From positions 1 to 64,000 of the forward strand of contig DATIKU010000021.1 in the NCBI GenBank assembly GCA_035477215.1: a stretch of DNA of 64,000 nucleotides. Direction: 5' to 3'. This DNA is from Spirochaetota bacterium. Its GTDB lineage: Bacteria; Spirochaetota; UBA4802; UBA5368. Below the pieces are notes generated by a model. It was not told the origin of the DNA, did no database searches, and saw nothing but the letters and a program-made list of their open reading frames with translations. The position numbers and the translations under genes are program-made. Positions 17,397 to 26,386 of this stretch are shown in pieces (position 1 is the stretch's first letter; each line of letters begins with the position of its first letter).

Positions 17397-17930
17397 TCAG
17401 AGGCCGGCGATGAGCCCCGTCAGCGCGTCGAGAACGCCGGGCAGTGCCTCCTCGATGCAAAGCAGCTCTGCGACGGTGAAATCCGAAAGGACGTAGTCCG
17501 CCACCACCATTTCCGGGTGCGGGGGCCTGCCGACCCCGAAGCGCAACCGGTGGAAGTCGGAGGTGCCGATGTGCCGGATGATGGAACGCAGCCCGTTGTG
17601 CCCCTTGTGTCCGCCGCCGAATTTAAGCCTGAACTCGGCGAAGGGGAGCTCGATCTCGTCGTGAATGACGACGATGTTCTCCGGGCTCTCCCGATAATAA
17701 TCGATCGCGGCGCGAAGCGCGACGCCGCTGTTGTTCATAAAGGTTTCCGGAAAAAGCAGAAGGACCGACTGGCCCGCCATCTCGCCCGCGCCGGTGGTGG
17801 AGGAGAACTCCTTTTTGCGAAGCGGTATATTCGCAATGCGGGCGACGGCCTCGCCGAGCAGAAATCCGATGTTATGTCTGTTGTTGCTGTATTTTTTTCC
17901 GGGATTGCCGAGGCAGGCGATTATTTTCAT
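17397..17930 (-). CDS. pth: Peptidyl-tRNA hydrolase
   Basis: A 177-residue enzyme that frees tRNA from stalled peptidyl-tRNA. Conserved residues are present: Asn in CLGNPGKKY, the catalytic His in RHNIGF, Asp in IHDEIELP, and Asn in GHNGLRSI. The length is slightly below the usual 185-200. It often sits next to ribosomal protein bL25 (ctc), but here it lies between a STAS-domain gene and a DJ-1 gene, all on the reverse strand. The ribosome site is weak. Essential housekeeping, cytoplasmic. Confidence 0.96.
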   Translation of the reverse strand: MKIIACLGNPGKKYSNNRHNIGFLLGEAVARIANIPLRKKEFSSTTGAGEMAGQSVLLLFPETFMNNSGVALRAAIDYYRESPENIVVIHDEIELPFAEFRLKFGGGHKGHNGLRSIIRHIGTSDFHRLRFGVGRPPHPEMVVADYVLSDFTVAELLCIEEALPGVLDALTGLIAGL

Positions 17931-17966
17931 GATGCCGTGAGTTTGAAGCGGCGGCGGGGCGCGGCC

Positions 17967-18308
17967 TTATTTGTTTTTTTCGAGATACTCGGTCGCCCTG
18001 TCCAGGCTGTCGAAAAGGACAAGGTGCCTGTCGAGCTCGGTGATGGCGAAGAGCTTTTTAATGTCATCGTTGAGGCCCGCTATTACGAAGTGAAGATTAT
18101 CTTTCTGGGACTTTTTGGTTGAGCTTAGTAGCAGGCTCAGAGCCGAACTGCAGATGAACCCGACCTCGAACAGATCGAGGACGATGCTTCGCTTTTTCTC
18201 CTGGAGCCCGCGCACCACCTCCTCGAGGCCCTGCAGGTTCTCGTTGGACAGGGAGCCTTCAATCCTCAGGATGCTGATGTCGCCGATCGATTGCGGTATT
18301 ATTCTCAT
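17967..18308 (-). CDS. STAS-domain anti-sigma factor antagonist
   Basis: A 113-residue single STAS domain like SpoIIAA/RsbV. The phosphoserine region reads GFICSSALSLLL, matching the usual (I/V)DSSGL(G/A) site with Cys-Ser-Ser in place of Asp-Ser-Ser. Such proteins bind an anti-sigma kinase when not phosphorylated. No kinase or sigma gene is adjacent; the GHKL ATPase at 25700 is a distant candidate. The ATG at 18308 has GAGGT eight bases upstream and is preferred over an in-frame TTG at 18320. It heads the reverse-strand group with pth. Confidence 0.85.
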   Translation of the reverse strand: MRIIPQSIGDISILRIEGSLSNENLQGLEEVVRGLQEKKRSIVLDLFEVGFICSSALSLLLSSTKKSQKDNLHFVIAGLNDDIKKLFAITELDRHLVLFDSLDRATEYLEKNK

Positions 18309-18327
18309 TTTAGACCTCAATTCCTTA

Positions 18328-18348
18328 CGTATGGTGGGCAGCCATACG
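18328..18348. promoter_or_regulatory. Seven-bp hairpin in the STAS gene leader
   Basis: CGTATGG (18328-18334) and CCATACG (18342-18348) are perfectly inverted around seven bases, 20 bp upstream of the STAS start codon. It could be an RNA hairpin in the leader or an operator. A TATAAT on the reverse strand (18447-18452) may be the -10 box, but no -35 box at a proper distance is clear. Confidence 0.3.
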
Positions 18349-18534
18349 CCGCGGCGTCAAGATATTTTTTGCGGGCATGCCGGAGAATCGTTTATGAAAA
18401 TTTATGAAACTGAAAATGTTTAAACATATATACAATTCCTTATTACATTATACCGGTCCCGTGTATTGCAAAATATGTTGACAATTATGGCGTCAGACCT
18501 ACCGTTGATCATCGTTGTGCACCGAGGTTTATTG

Positions 18535-19488
18535 ATGAAATCCGCGAAGATTGTATCCCCCCGGAAGATCGAGGTAACGGAAGATAACATACCCGCTGTC
18601 GGCGATGATATGGTTCTCGTGCGTTTACAGAAGGCGGCGCTCTGCGGTTCGGACCTCCCTTATTTCGGCAACAGCTTCAATCCCGCAAGCTACCCGTTTC
18701 CGGCGGGATATCCGGGCCACGAGTGCATGGGCGTCGTCGAGGAGTCGAAAAACGGCTTGTATAGGCCGGGTGATCGCGTGATGTATTATCCCCCGCGTCT
18801 GGACGCCTTCAAGGAATATCATGTCACCGGTCCCGGACGGCTGCAGAAACTCCCGGCTCACGGCGATACGAACATGCTCCTGATGACGCAGGTTCTCGGT
18901 GCAGTCTCCCACTGCGTGTTCAGGCTCGACAGCCCGTATAACAAAAACGTGGTGGTCGTTGGCCTCGGGCCGGTCGGCCTGCTTTTCGTATCTCTCATAA
19001 AAAACCTCTCTCCCCGGAGCCTTATCGCCGTCGATATCCTGGATTACCGCCTCGATGCGGCGGGCCGCATGGGGGCCGACCATCTCGTCAATCCGTCGAA
19101 AACGGATGCCGTAAAGGCGATCGGGGAGATCACCTCCGGGACCATGGCCGACATCGTCATCGACGCATACGGGCAGGAAAGCTCCGTCATCAATACCTGT
19201 TTCGAGTTCGCCCGTCACAACGGCCAGATGGCCTTCTTCGGCATCTGTCTTGAGGAGGCGCCGCGGCTCAACTTCAACGAATTCTTCCGCAGGGAACTGC
19301 GGATGGTCGCGTCGGTCGGGCCGGACCTTTCGATCGACTATCCGTTCGCCCTGAGCATGATTGAGAAAAACGCGGTCGATGTTTCCCCGCTCATCACCCA
19401 TGTGATGCCCTTCGATGAAATCCAGAAGGCCTTCGACAGGGCGGTGAGCAGGGAGGACGGCGTCATTAAGATAGTCTTGGAATTTTAA
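18535..19488 (+). CDS. Zinc-type alcohol dehydrogenase family (MDR) protein
   Basis: A 317-residue medium-chain dehydrogenase. The catalytic zinc cysteine region is ALCGSDLPYFG, followed by GHECMGVV. The nucleotide-binding fold has VVVVGLGPVGLL and an Asp after beta-2 (AVDILD), which points to NAD. The four-cysteine structural zinc loop is missing, as in sorbitol or threonine dehydrogenase-like short forms. The substrate is unknown; the following glycosyltransferases suggest sugar metabolism. The start at 18535 has GAGGT upstream; a longer frame from 18466 is less likely. It heads a forward operon. Confidence 0.88.
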   Translation: MKSAKIVSPRKIEVTEDNIPAVGDDMVLVRLQKAALCGSDLPYFGNSFNPASYPFPAGYPGHECMGVVEESKNGLYRPGDRVMYYPPRLDAFKEYHVTGPGRLQKLPAHGDTNMLLMTQVLGAVSHCVFRLDSPYNKNVVVVGLGPVGLLFVSLIKNLSPRSLIAVDILDYRLDAAGRMGADHLVNPSKTDAVKAIGEITSGTMADIVIDAYGQESSVINTCFEFARHNGQMAFFGICLEEAPRLNFNEFFRRELRMVASVGPDLSIDYPFALSMIEKNAVDVSPLITHVMPFDEIQKAFDRAVSREDGVIKIVLEF

Positions 19489-19504
19489 CGGTCAGGATAG
19501 TCAT

Positions 19505-19972
19505 ATGCAACGTTCACGGATTTCCGGATTCATCGCCTGCGCCATCGCGGTGGTGCTCGCGGGCCTTTTCGTCAATTACGCGTTCGTGGAGATTTCGGCG
19601 TTCGAGATTTCCGATATAGGTCTTTTCGACGCGTATACCTATTATGCCCTCGCCATTCCGATAGCGCTGGTTGCTCTGGGCGTCTGCGGTACGGGGTTCT
19701 GGGTCGGCTGGACGATACTAACGATAAAGGTGGCACCTCCTATGCCTGAAATTGTGGAAAAAAAGGATTACGCGAAAGTAAAGGCTTTGTTTCTGTGCCT
19801 TTTCACGCTGGCTCTTGCGACACTCTTCATTTACGGAATGTATATCAGAAATTACTGGGCCCTGGCGGTCCCGGCCGCGGCGGTCACGCTCGTGGTGCTG
19901 GGCATGGTGTTCTGGGTCGGCATCGCGATAATATCGGCGCGCTCGACGCTGCCTGAAGACAAAAAACAGTAA
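19505..19972 (+). CDS. Four-helix membrane protein, unknown function
   Basis: A 155-residue protein with four hydrophobic helices in two similar pairs. Each pair ends in a related stretch (LVALGVCGTGFWVGWTIL near 57-74 and LVVLGMVFWVGIAII near 130-144), which suggests an internal duplication. The pairs are joined by a charged loop with KKDYAKVK. I do not recognise the family. AGGAT precedes the ATG. It lies between the dehydrogenase and the glycosyltransferase genes, with gaps of 16 and 8 bp, so it belongs to the same operon and may serve the same envelope pathway. Confidence 0.75.
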   Translation: MQRSRISGFIACAIAVVLAGLFVNYAFVEISAFEISDIGLFDAYTYYALAIPIALVALGVCGTGFWVGWTILTIKVAPPMPEIVEKKDYAKVKALFLCLFTLALATLFIYGMYIRNYWALAVPAAAVTLVVLGMVFWVGIAIISARSTLPEDKKQ

Positions 19973-19980
19973 TCCATGAG

Positions 19981-21225
19981 ATGAGGGTCCTTTTCTTGTG
20001 CTACCGGGGTAACCCCTACTGCGGAGGGCAGGGGATATACCTCTATCATCTTACCAGGGAGCTCGGAAAGCTCGGGGTCGAGATGGACGTGCTGGTGGGG
20101 CCGCCCTATCCGGAACCGATGGATGAGTGGGCGTCGGTGTACAGGATCGAAAACCTGAACCTATGGTGCGAGCGTACCATGCGCCTGCCGTATGAAAAGC
20201 TAACCCGGATATACTCGCCCTGGAACTTCGTCGATTACTTTCTCACGCGCTTTCACGTTTTCCCCGAGATGGAAACGTTCAGCCTGCGCGCCTTTTTCCG
20301 AATGAAGGGGCTTTTGCGCGAGAAACGCTACGACATCGTTCACGACGTGCAGTGCCTGGGGTGGGGGCTCCTGCCGATGAAGGCGTACGGAATGCCCATC
20401 GTCTCGACCGTGCATCACCCGCTCACCATGGACCGGGAGGCCGATTTCCTTATCGACAGGGGGTTCTGGGAGCACGCCACCACGGTGCTCTTCTATCCGC
20501 TTTCGATGCAGCGCATCGTCATCAACCGCCTGAACCGCGTCATCACCTCGTCCAACGAGGGCGTGGGGACGCTCGGGAAGGCTTTCGGGCTCCCGGAGGA
20601 CAGGCTTTCGGTGGTGTATAACGGAATGGACGTCGAGACCTTCCGCAGCACGGGCGAGACGCGCAGGGAGCGGACGCTCCTGTTCGTGGGGAACACCGAG
20701 GACCACAAAAAGGGCATGCGCTACCTCTTCGAGGCGCTTGCAATGCTTCCTGAGGACGTCACGCTCACCATCGTGGACGAGGGGCCTCCGAAGCGGCTCA
20801 CCGCATGGGGCATGATACAGGAGCTGGGACTCGGGAAGCGTGTGGTCTTCACCGGCAAGGTGGACCTCTCCACGCTCGTGGGCCTCTATTCCACCTGCAC
20901 CGTTGCCGTGATGGCATCGCTGCACGAGGGGTTCGGGCTGCCCGCCGCCGAGGCGATGGCCTGCGAGACTCCGGTGGTCGCGACCACCGCGGGGGCGCTT
21001 CCCGAGGTTGTGGGCGACGACGGCGCCGGGATACTCGTGCCGCCAAAAAATCCGGCGGCCATACGGGACGCGGTCGCGACGCTCCTCGCGGACGCCGCGC
21101 TTCGAAAGGCGATGGGGAAGAAGGGACGCGCCCGCGCGGAACGGAACTTCGCGTGGCCTGTCGCCGCCAGAAACACGCTTGCGGTATACCAGGACGTTAT
21201 CGAGTCGTACAGGAGCCGGTCATGA
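19981..21225 (+). CDS. Glycosyltransferase family 4, first of a tandem pair
   Basis: A 414-residue GT-B fold enzyme. The N-terminus has the glycine-rich acceptor loop (YRGNPYCGGQGIYL), and the C-terminal domain has the donor-site motif EGFGLPAAEAMACETPVVA, typical of retaining GT4 enzymes that use nucleotide sugars. The acceptor is unknown. It is cytoplasmic or loosely membrane-bound. The next gene is a clear sister, alike over its whole length, and overlaps this stop codon by four bases. The ribosome site is weak, but an upstream in-frame start is absent. Confidence 0.93.
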   Translation: MRVLFLCYRGNPYCGGQGIYLYHLTRELGKLGVEMDVLVGPPYPEPMDEWASVYRIENLNLWCERTMRLPYEKLTRIYSPWNFVDYFLTRFHVFPEMETFSLRAFFRMKGLLREKRYDIVHDVQCLGWGLLPMKAYGMPIVSTVHHPLTMDREADFLIDRGFWEHATTVLFYPLSMQRIVINRLNRVITSSNEGVGTLGKAFGLPEDRLSVVYNGMDVETFRSTGETRRERTLLFVGNTEDHKKGMRYLFEALAMLPEDVTLTIVDEGPPKRLTAWGMIQELGLGKRVVFTGKVDLSTLVGLYSTCTVAVMASLHEGFGLPAAEAMACETPVVATTAGALPEVVGDDGAGILVPPKNPAAIRDAVATLLADAALRKAMGKKGRARAERNFAWPVAARNTLAVYQDVIESYRSRS

Positions 21226-22466
21226 AGATATGTCTGATGAGCTACAGGGGCAACCCTTACTGCGGCGGACAGGGCATCTATTTGATGTACGTTGCGCGCG
21301 AGCTGATCAAACTCGGCCACGAGGTGCATGCCATCGTGGGGCCTCCCTATCCCTTCGAGATGGAGGGGGTGGCCCTGCACAGGGTAAGCAACCACAACTA
21401 CTTCAACGTCAGGAAGGACTACATAAAGCCGCACAGGCCGTTCGCGAGCCTCTCTCCGCTCAATTTCTACGAGTTCGTCGCGTCGAAGTTCGGCATTTTC
21501 CCCGAGATCGAAACCTTCTCGGTCCGCGCGTTTCTGAAACTCAAGGAGCTTCTGAAAGAGCACCGTTTCGACATCATACACGACAACCAGTGCCTGGGCT
21601 ACGGCTTTCTTCTCATCAATCATTTCGGCGTGCCGTTCGTCTCGACCCTGCATCATCCGCTTTCGATCGACCGCAGCACCTGGTTCGAGTATCCATCGAC
21701 ATTCACCCTCAAGATGAAGCGCATCCTCTATTATCCGCTCCTCATGCAGGCCATCGTTTCGAACAGGCTGGACCGCATCATCACCGTCTCCCACGATTCC
21801 GCCCGCGAGATCAACAAGGCCTTCGGCGTGCCCATGGAGCGCCAGAGCGTGGTCTATAACGGGATGGACGCCGGCATATTCCACCCGGTCAAAGGCGTGA
21901 AGAAGCGCAGGAATAGCCTGATCTTCGTGGGAAACGTCGAGGACCGCAAGAAGGGCGTTATCTATCTATTGAAGGCGCTTACGCTCACGAAAAACAGGGT
22001 GCACCTGACGATTGTCGACGGCGGCGCCCCCAACAGGAACTTTGTCCCCCGCTGGATCGACCGATTCGGCATACAGGACCGCGTAAGCTTTACGGGCAAG
22101 ATTCCGCTCGAGCAGCTTGTGGAGCTCTATTCCCGCACGGAGATCGCGGTGTGCCCGTCGCTGTACGAGGGCTTCGGATTTCCGGCGGCCGAGGCCATGG
22201 CCTGCGAGGTCCCGGTGATTGCGGCCACGGGCGGGGCGCTTCCCGAGGTGGTGGGCGAGCACATGAAGACCGGCTATCTCGTGCCCCCGCGCGATCCCGA
22301 GGCCCTGGCAAAGGGGATCGATTTCCTCATGGACCATCCCGACGTTCGTCATAAGATGGGCAAGGACGCCCGCAAGCGCGTGCTCGCCACGTTCACCTGG
22401 GAGAATGCCGCGCGCGAGATGGTGAAGGTCTACGAGGAGGTCATACGTGCTCACCGTGGACTTTGA
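21222..22466 (+). CDS. Glycosyltransferase family 4, second of a tandem pair
   Basis: A 414-residue sister of the preceding enzyme with the same length and motifs: YRGNPYCGGQGIYL at the N-terminus, GPPYP near residue 40, and EGFGFPAAEAMACEVPVIA at the donor site. The ATG at 21222 overlaps the upstream stop codon (ATGA), which marks the true start although the frame is open further upstream. A duplication followed by divergence is likely, so the two may add different or successive sugars to one glycan. It overlaps the methyltransferase gene by 20 bp. Confidence 0.93.
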   Translation: MKICLMSYRGNPYCGGQGIYLMYVARELIKLGHEVHAIVGPPYPFEMEGVALHRVSNHNYFNVRKDYIKPHRPFASLSPLNFYEFVASKFGIFPEIETFSVRAFLKLKELLKEHRFDIIHDNQCLGYGFLLINHFGVPFVSTLHHPLSIDRSTWFEYPSTFTLKMKRILYYPLLMQAIVSNRLDRIITVSHDSAREINKAFGVPMERQSVVYNGMDAGIFHPVKGVKKRRNSLIFVGNVEDRKKGVIYLLKALTLTKNRVHLTIVDGGAPNRNFVPRWIDRFGIQDRVSFTGKIPLEQLVELYSRTEIAVCPSLYEGFGFPAAEAMACEVPVIAATGGALPEVVGEHMKTGYLVPPRDPEALAKGIDFLMDHPDVRHKMGKDARKRVLATFTWENAAREMVKVYEEVIRAHRGL

Positions 22467-23151
22467 CCTTCTCGGCGTGCGGGAAGGGGACCTCATGCTT
22501 GATGCCGGGTGCGGCGAGGGCAGGCATTCGTTTGAGTGCGTCGCGCGCGGGGCCCGCGTCTGCAGCATGGACATGGACATGGAATCGCTCCGCAAGGCGC
22601 GTTACACGCTGGCACACATGAAAACGAGCCGCCAGGCGCACGAAAACGGCGCCTACCTCTGCCAGATCGGCGACACGCTGAACCTGCCGTTTCGCGGCGG
22701 GACCTTCGACCGCATCATCTGCTCCGAGGTGATGGAGCACGTGAGCGACGATCATCGCGCGTGCGGGGAACTGGCGCGCGTGTTGAAAAAGGGCGGGCGC
22801 GTCGCCATCACCGTGCCGACCTTCATCAGCGAGCTCGTTTTCGACACGCTCACGTACGAGTACTTCACTTCGCCCGGCGGGCACATCCGCAAATACGTTC
22901 CGCGCCGGCTGGCCGGCATACTGCGCGAGAACGGCCTGGAGATCTACGGCGTCGGCTTCAAGCACTCGCTGCACACCATTTACTGGATGATCCGCTGCGT
23001 CGTGGGCCTTCACCTCAACGACCAGCCGTTTACCGGGGCCTACAGGCGCTTTCTCGCGCTCGGCATGGGCTCGCGCTTCATGGAGCGCGTCGAGGCCTTC
23101 TTCGACCACTTCTTTCCCAAGAGCATCGTGTTTTACGCCGTCAAGCGGTGA
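22447..23151 (+). CDS. SAM-dependent methyltransferase (class I)
   Basis: A 234-residue methyltransferase. Motif I is MLDAGCGEGRHSFE and the motif II acidic region is MDMDMESL; post-I motifs include FDRIICSEVMEHV and LKKGGRVAITVP, the usual Methyltransf_11 pattern. It starts with GTG at 22447, inside the end of the glycosyltransferase gene, so translation is coupled. The position suggests methylation of the glycan or lipid made by the two glycosyltransferases, but the substrate is not determined. No signal peptide. Confidence 0.88.
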   Translation: MLTVDFDLLGVREGDLMLDAGCGEGRHSFECVARGARVCSMDMDMESLRKARYTLAHMKTSRQAHENGAYLCQIGDTLNLPFRGGTFDRIICSEVMEHVSDDHRACGELARVLKKGGRVAITVPTFISELVFDTLTYEYFTSPGGHIRKYVPRRLAGILRENGLEIYGVGFKHSLHTIYWMIRCVVGLHLNDQPFTGAYRRFLALGMGSRFMERVEAFFDHFFPKSIVFYAVKR

Positions 23152-23240
23152 TCCGTCGTCCGCGGGCCGGGAGTCTCGACCGGCGTTCGTCGACGCTGCG
23201 TTGCGGATTCTCAGCCCGAAATTAATAATTCCAGAGGTGC

Positions 23241-24191
23241 ATGCCGATGAACATACGCGAACTGCAATCGGCGCTTGAGGAATTCATCTTCGTGGGACAG
23301 GCGCGCCAACTGGGCGTCTTCGACGCGCTTGATGAAAAAAGCGACACCGCCGCGGGCCTGTCCGTGCGCATGAAATTCGACCGTCGCGCCGCCGTCGCGC
23401 TCCTCGACGCGCTCGTCGAGATGAAATATCTAAAAAAGCGAAAGGAATGCTATTCGGTGACGCCGGAAACCAGGCGGCGCCTCGTCGTTCGCGCCGGACG
23501 TGATTACGAGGGCGATTTCTGGAGCTTTCTCCTGTACCTCGTCAATCCCTGGCGGACGCTCCCCTACGTCATGAAGCACGGCAGGCCCGACAGGTCGAGC
23601 TACGCGGGGTTTTCGATGGATGATTTCATCCGCGGCATGGACTCGCCGTGGAAGAAAAAAATAGCCCCTGAGGTCGTGCGCCTGTGCCTCGATCTCCGCA
23701 AAGGGGCCGCCAGCGTGGCCGACATCGGCGGCGCTCCCGGCACCGTCGCGCGCGAGTTCGCCCGCAGTGGCCTGGTTACACTCATCTATGACCTGAAAGA
23801 ATCGAACGACGTAATGCGGAAGGAGCTGTCGAGGGTGAAGAATATCAGCGTAATCGACGGCGACGCGACGAAGTCGTTCCCGGCGGGAGTGTACGATATC
23901 GTCTTCCTGGGAAACCTATGCCATGGCCAGTCTCCGGCCGATAACGCGAAGATGTTCCGCATGGCGCGCGAGCGGCTGTCGGACGGCGGCATGATCGCCG
24001 TCTTCGATAATCTGAAGCGCGAAGATCACCGCTCCGCGACGCTCGCGCTTCATATGATCACGCAGAGCCCCCTGGGCAACGTCTATACGCGTGCCGAATA
24101 TCTGGGCTGGCTCAGGAACGCCGGGTTCAAAAAGCTGAAAGTCGTAAAGCTCTCCGATCCCGCATGGAGCCTCGTGGTCGGATATCGCTGA
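23241..24191 (+). CDS. O-methyltransferase-like protein with dimerisation domain
   Basis: A 316-residue protein. Residues 1-85 form a winged-helix dimerisation domain like that of the family 2 O-methyltransferases (FVGQARQLGVFDAL, then LLDALVEMKYL). The SAM fold follows, with VADIGGAPGTVAREFA at motif I, the acidic end of beta-2 in LIYDLKES, and IVFLGNLCHGQ. Family members methylate small aromatic or polyketide hydroxyls. AGAGG lies before the ATG at 23241; the ATG at 23247 is an alternative. It is the last gene of the forward group, 89 bp after the preceding methyltransferase. Confidence 0.82.
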   Translation: MPMNIRELQSALEEFIFVGQARQLGVFDALDEKSDTAAGLSVRMKFDRRAAVALLDALVEMKYLKKRKECYSVTPETRRRLVVRAGRDYEGDFWSFLLYLVNPWRTLPYVMKHGRPDRSSYAGFSMDDFIRGMDSPWKKKIAPEVVRLCLDLRKGAASVADIGGAPGTVAREFARSGLVTLIYDLKESNDVMRKELSRVKNISVIDGDATKSFPAGVYDIVFLGNLCHGQSPADNAKMFRMARERLSDGGMIAVFDNLKREDHRSATLALHMITQSPLGNVYTRAEYLGWLRNAGFKKLKVVKLSDPAWSLVVGYR

Positions 24192-24281
24192 CGTATGGCC
24201 CGGTGCGGCATCCTTATGATTTTTTTAAGGGGGGATGATTACGCCCGTCTCCGGCCGGTGGAACAGGGAGGGGAATGGGAG

Positions 24282-24905
24282 CTACGCTGAAAGCGGAAGG
24301 ACCTTCTCGATGAAAAAGCCCGCGAGCGCAGCGGCCAGCAGGCGGATGTTCTCGACGATCTGCGTGTCGCTTTCGTGCTCCGGGGTGTCGCTCACCATTT
24401 TAAAGAGATAGCACCGCACCTTGAACAGTCTGCACGCCTGCAGTACGGCCGCCCCCTCCATGTCGATGAGGTCGGCCCGGGCCGCCACCGAGGCGCGCTC
24501 CGACGCCGTAATCAGCGGACGGTCGAGTGTCGCCAGGATCGCCTTCCGAAAACCGTCGAACGCGTCCGGCGTGGACGAGCGTTGTGAGCGGTTCATTATC
24601 CGGGGCCGGTCGGGTTCGATGATCGAGTCGATATGGAAGATGTCCCCGGTATGCATGGCGTTTCCGGTGGCGCCCGCGGCGCCGATGTTGAAGATCGTCC
24701 CGACGCCGTAGTTCAGTATGAGGTACTCCGCGGCGAGCGCCGCGTTCACCTTGCCGATGCCCGAAACCGCGAGCACGGGGGCCCCGTCGGCGGAGAAGAC
24801 GCGGACCGGCCCCTTCGCGGCCGCGGAAAGCCCGAGCGAGGCGATGAGCGGCCCCGCCTCGATCATCGTCGCCATTACTATGCCGGTTCGAGAATTCCCC
24901 TGCAT
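24282..24905 (-). CDS. mqnB: Futalosine hydrolase
   Basis: A 207-residue nucleoside phosphorylase-fold enzyme. The pattern VSGIGKVNAALAAEYL, IFNIGAAGATG and LIDMEGAAVLQAC is that of MTA/SAH nucleosidase-like proteins. Its overlap with mqnD identifies it as futalosine hydrolase, which releases hypoxanthine to give dehypoxanthinyl futalosine in menaquinone synthesis. The start at 24905 lies 28 bp inside mqnD; an internal ATG near 24875 would give no overlap. Other pathway genes (mqnA, mqnC, mqnE) are not here. Cytoplasmic. Confidence 0.88.
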   Translation of the reverse strand: MQGNSRTGIVMATMIEAGPLIASLGLSAAAKGPVRVFSADGAPVLAVSGIGKVNAALAAEYLILNYGVGTIFNIGAAGATGNAMHTGDIFHIDSIIEPDRPRIMNRSQRSSTPDAFDGFRKAILATLDRPLITASERASVAARADLIDMEGAAVLQACRLFKVRCYLFKMVSDTPEHESDTQIVENIRLLAAALAGFFIEKVLPLSA

Positions 24906-25699
24906 CGTGCCATCTCCTCGAGTGTCTGAATCGCCCGCCGTCCCGTTTCGCCGAGATCGAGCGTAAAATCGTTCACGTAGAGCCCTATGTGCTGCCGGGT
25001 GATATCCTCATCCATCTCCTGCGCGTGCGCTCGGACAAACTCCCGCGAGTCGCCGGGATTGTCGAAGGCGTGCCGCACCGAGGCGCGGATGATCCTCGAA
25101 AACCCGGCCGCGCGCTCACTCCCATCCTCTCCGCCGTCGAGTCGCATCGCGATACAGCCCAGCGGAATCGGCAGGCCCGTTTCCGCCTCCCACCATTCGC
25201 CCAGGTCGACGATTTTTTCGAGCCCGAAGCGGGGATAGACGAAGCGCCCCTCGTGGATGATGAGTCCCGCGTCGAAGCGTCCCGAGGCGACACCTTCCAT
25301 GATTTCATCGAAGCGCGCGACATGTATGTCAATGTCGGCCTCGCTCCAGAGCCGGAAGAGCAGATAGGCCGTGGTCAGCTCTCCCGGAATGGCGACGCGC
25401 GTGCCTTCGAGGTCGGCGAGCGCGCCGCGCGCGACTACCAGCGGCCCGCAGCCGAAGCCCAGCGCCGAGCCCGCGTTGAGCAGGGCGTAGCGCCCGGCCA
25501 GATGGAGATACGCGTGAAAGGAGAGCTTGCTGAGTTTGTACGCCCCCTGAAACGCCGCATGATTGAGGCTTTCAACGTCCTCGATATGTGAGGCAAAGCG
25601 ATAGTTCCCCGTGTCGACGCGGCCGTGCAGCATCGCGTGGAAGGCATAGGTATCGTTGGGACACGGGGAAAACCCGAACAGAACAGGTTCTGCCGGCAT
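24878..25699 (-). CDS. mqnD: 1,4-Dihydroxy-6-naphthoate synthase
   Basis: A 273-residue enzyme of the futalosine pathway, which makes 1,4-dihydroxy-6-naphthoate from cyclic dehypoxanthinyl futalosine. The fold is like a periplasmic binding protein, and the family N-terminus GFSPCPNDTYAFHAML is intact, as are KLSKLSFHAYLHL and GCGPLVVA. The start codon lies directly after the stop codon of the GHKL ATPase gene, and the 3' end overlaps mqnB. So the organism should make menaquinone by this route. Cytoplasmic, no signal peptide. Confidence 0.95.
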   Translation of the reverse strand: MPAEPVLFGFSPCPNDTYAFHAMLHGRVDTGNYRFASHIEDVESLNHAAFQGAYKLSKLSFHAYLHLAGRYALLNAGSALGFGCGPLVVARGALADLEGTRVAIPGELTTAYLLFRLWSEADIDIHVARFDEIMEGVASGRFDAGLIIHEGRFVYPRFGLEKIVDLGEWWEAETGLPIPLGCIAMRLDGGEDGSERAAGFSRIIRASVRHAFDNPGDSREFVRAHAQEMDEDITRQHIGLYVNDFTLDLGETGRRAIQTLEEMARCRGILEPA

Positions 25700-26386
25700 T
25701 TACCCGGCGGCCTGGGCGGTGCTCCGGGCGTAATGCTCGAGAGTGGCCCTGTTGAGTGGGATGGAAAGAGACGCCCTGGTCCGGTCCTCAAGCGACCGGA
25801 TGTCGAGACTGGACTGGTCAACTCCGAGGCTTCTCAGGATCATCGAGATGAGCACCAGTCCGATTCCGGCGCCCTCATTCTCCGGATCGCCGGCGTTCAT
25901 TAAGAAATAGTCCGAGATGTCCTCGCACTTGCGGGCGTCCTCAAGTTTTTTGCGCACCTTTACGAGCTCTTCGGGCGTTATCTCTATGGGATTGGTGATC
26001 GAAATATGGAGGGTGTCGTCCTCGTGATGGAAAACGATCTCCGCCTTCATGTCGCGGCTCCTCGCCAGGCGGGCGAGGGTTCTTGCGTCTTCGCGCGACA
26101 TCTCGAGCTTGAAGAGCCGGAATACCTTGTCGTGGGCGATGATGCCGGGGACCGGGCTCTGCGGCGCCGAGCCCTCAAAATAGATGTGTTTGAAGTTCGC
26201 CTTGACGGCATTGATGAGGAGCTCTTTAACGCAGGTGTAGATGGGGCCCAGGAGCACCTCGCAGCCCTGCTTGCGAAGGTAAAGGGCAAGCACCTTCTTA
26301 AGGCGATTCTCGTTGGTCGAGCTCACCGAATAGGTGACGATTCTCACGTCCTTATTCTCTTTGACGGCGTCGGTTATATATTTCAT
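25700..26386 (-). CDS. GHKL-type ATPase, histidine-kinase-like without H-box
   Basis: A 228-residue protein with the ATP-binding fold of histidine kinases: an N-box in KELLINAVKANFKH at about 54-67 and a G-box in ENEGAGIGLVLI near 170-182. No phosphoacceptor histidine box and no sensor domain are present. It could be an anti-sigma-type kinase or a partner of another regulator; a STAS-domain protein is encoded 7 kb away. It is the first gene of an operon with mqnD and mqnB, with no space before mqnD. A promoter lies 117 bp upstream. Role in menaquinone synthesis is not evident. Confidence 0.75.
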   Translation of the reverse strand: MKYITDAVKENKDVRIVTYSVSSTNENRLKKVLALYLRKQGCEVLLGPIYTCVKELLINAVKANFKHIYFEGSAPQSPVPGIIAHDKVFRLFKLEMSREDARTLARLARSRDMKAEIVFHHEDDTLHISITNPIEITPEELVKVRKKLEDARKCEDISDYFLMNAGDPENEGAGIGLVLISMILRSLGVDQSSLDIRSLEDRTRASLSIPLNRATLEHYARSTAQAAG

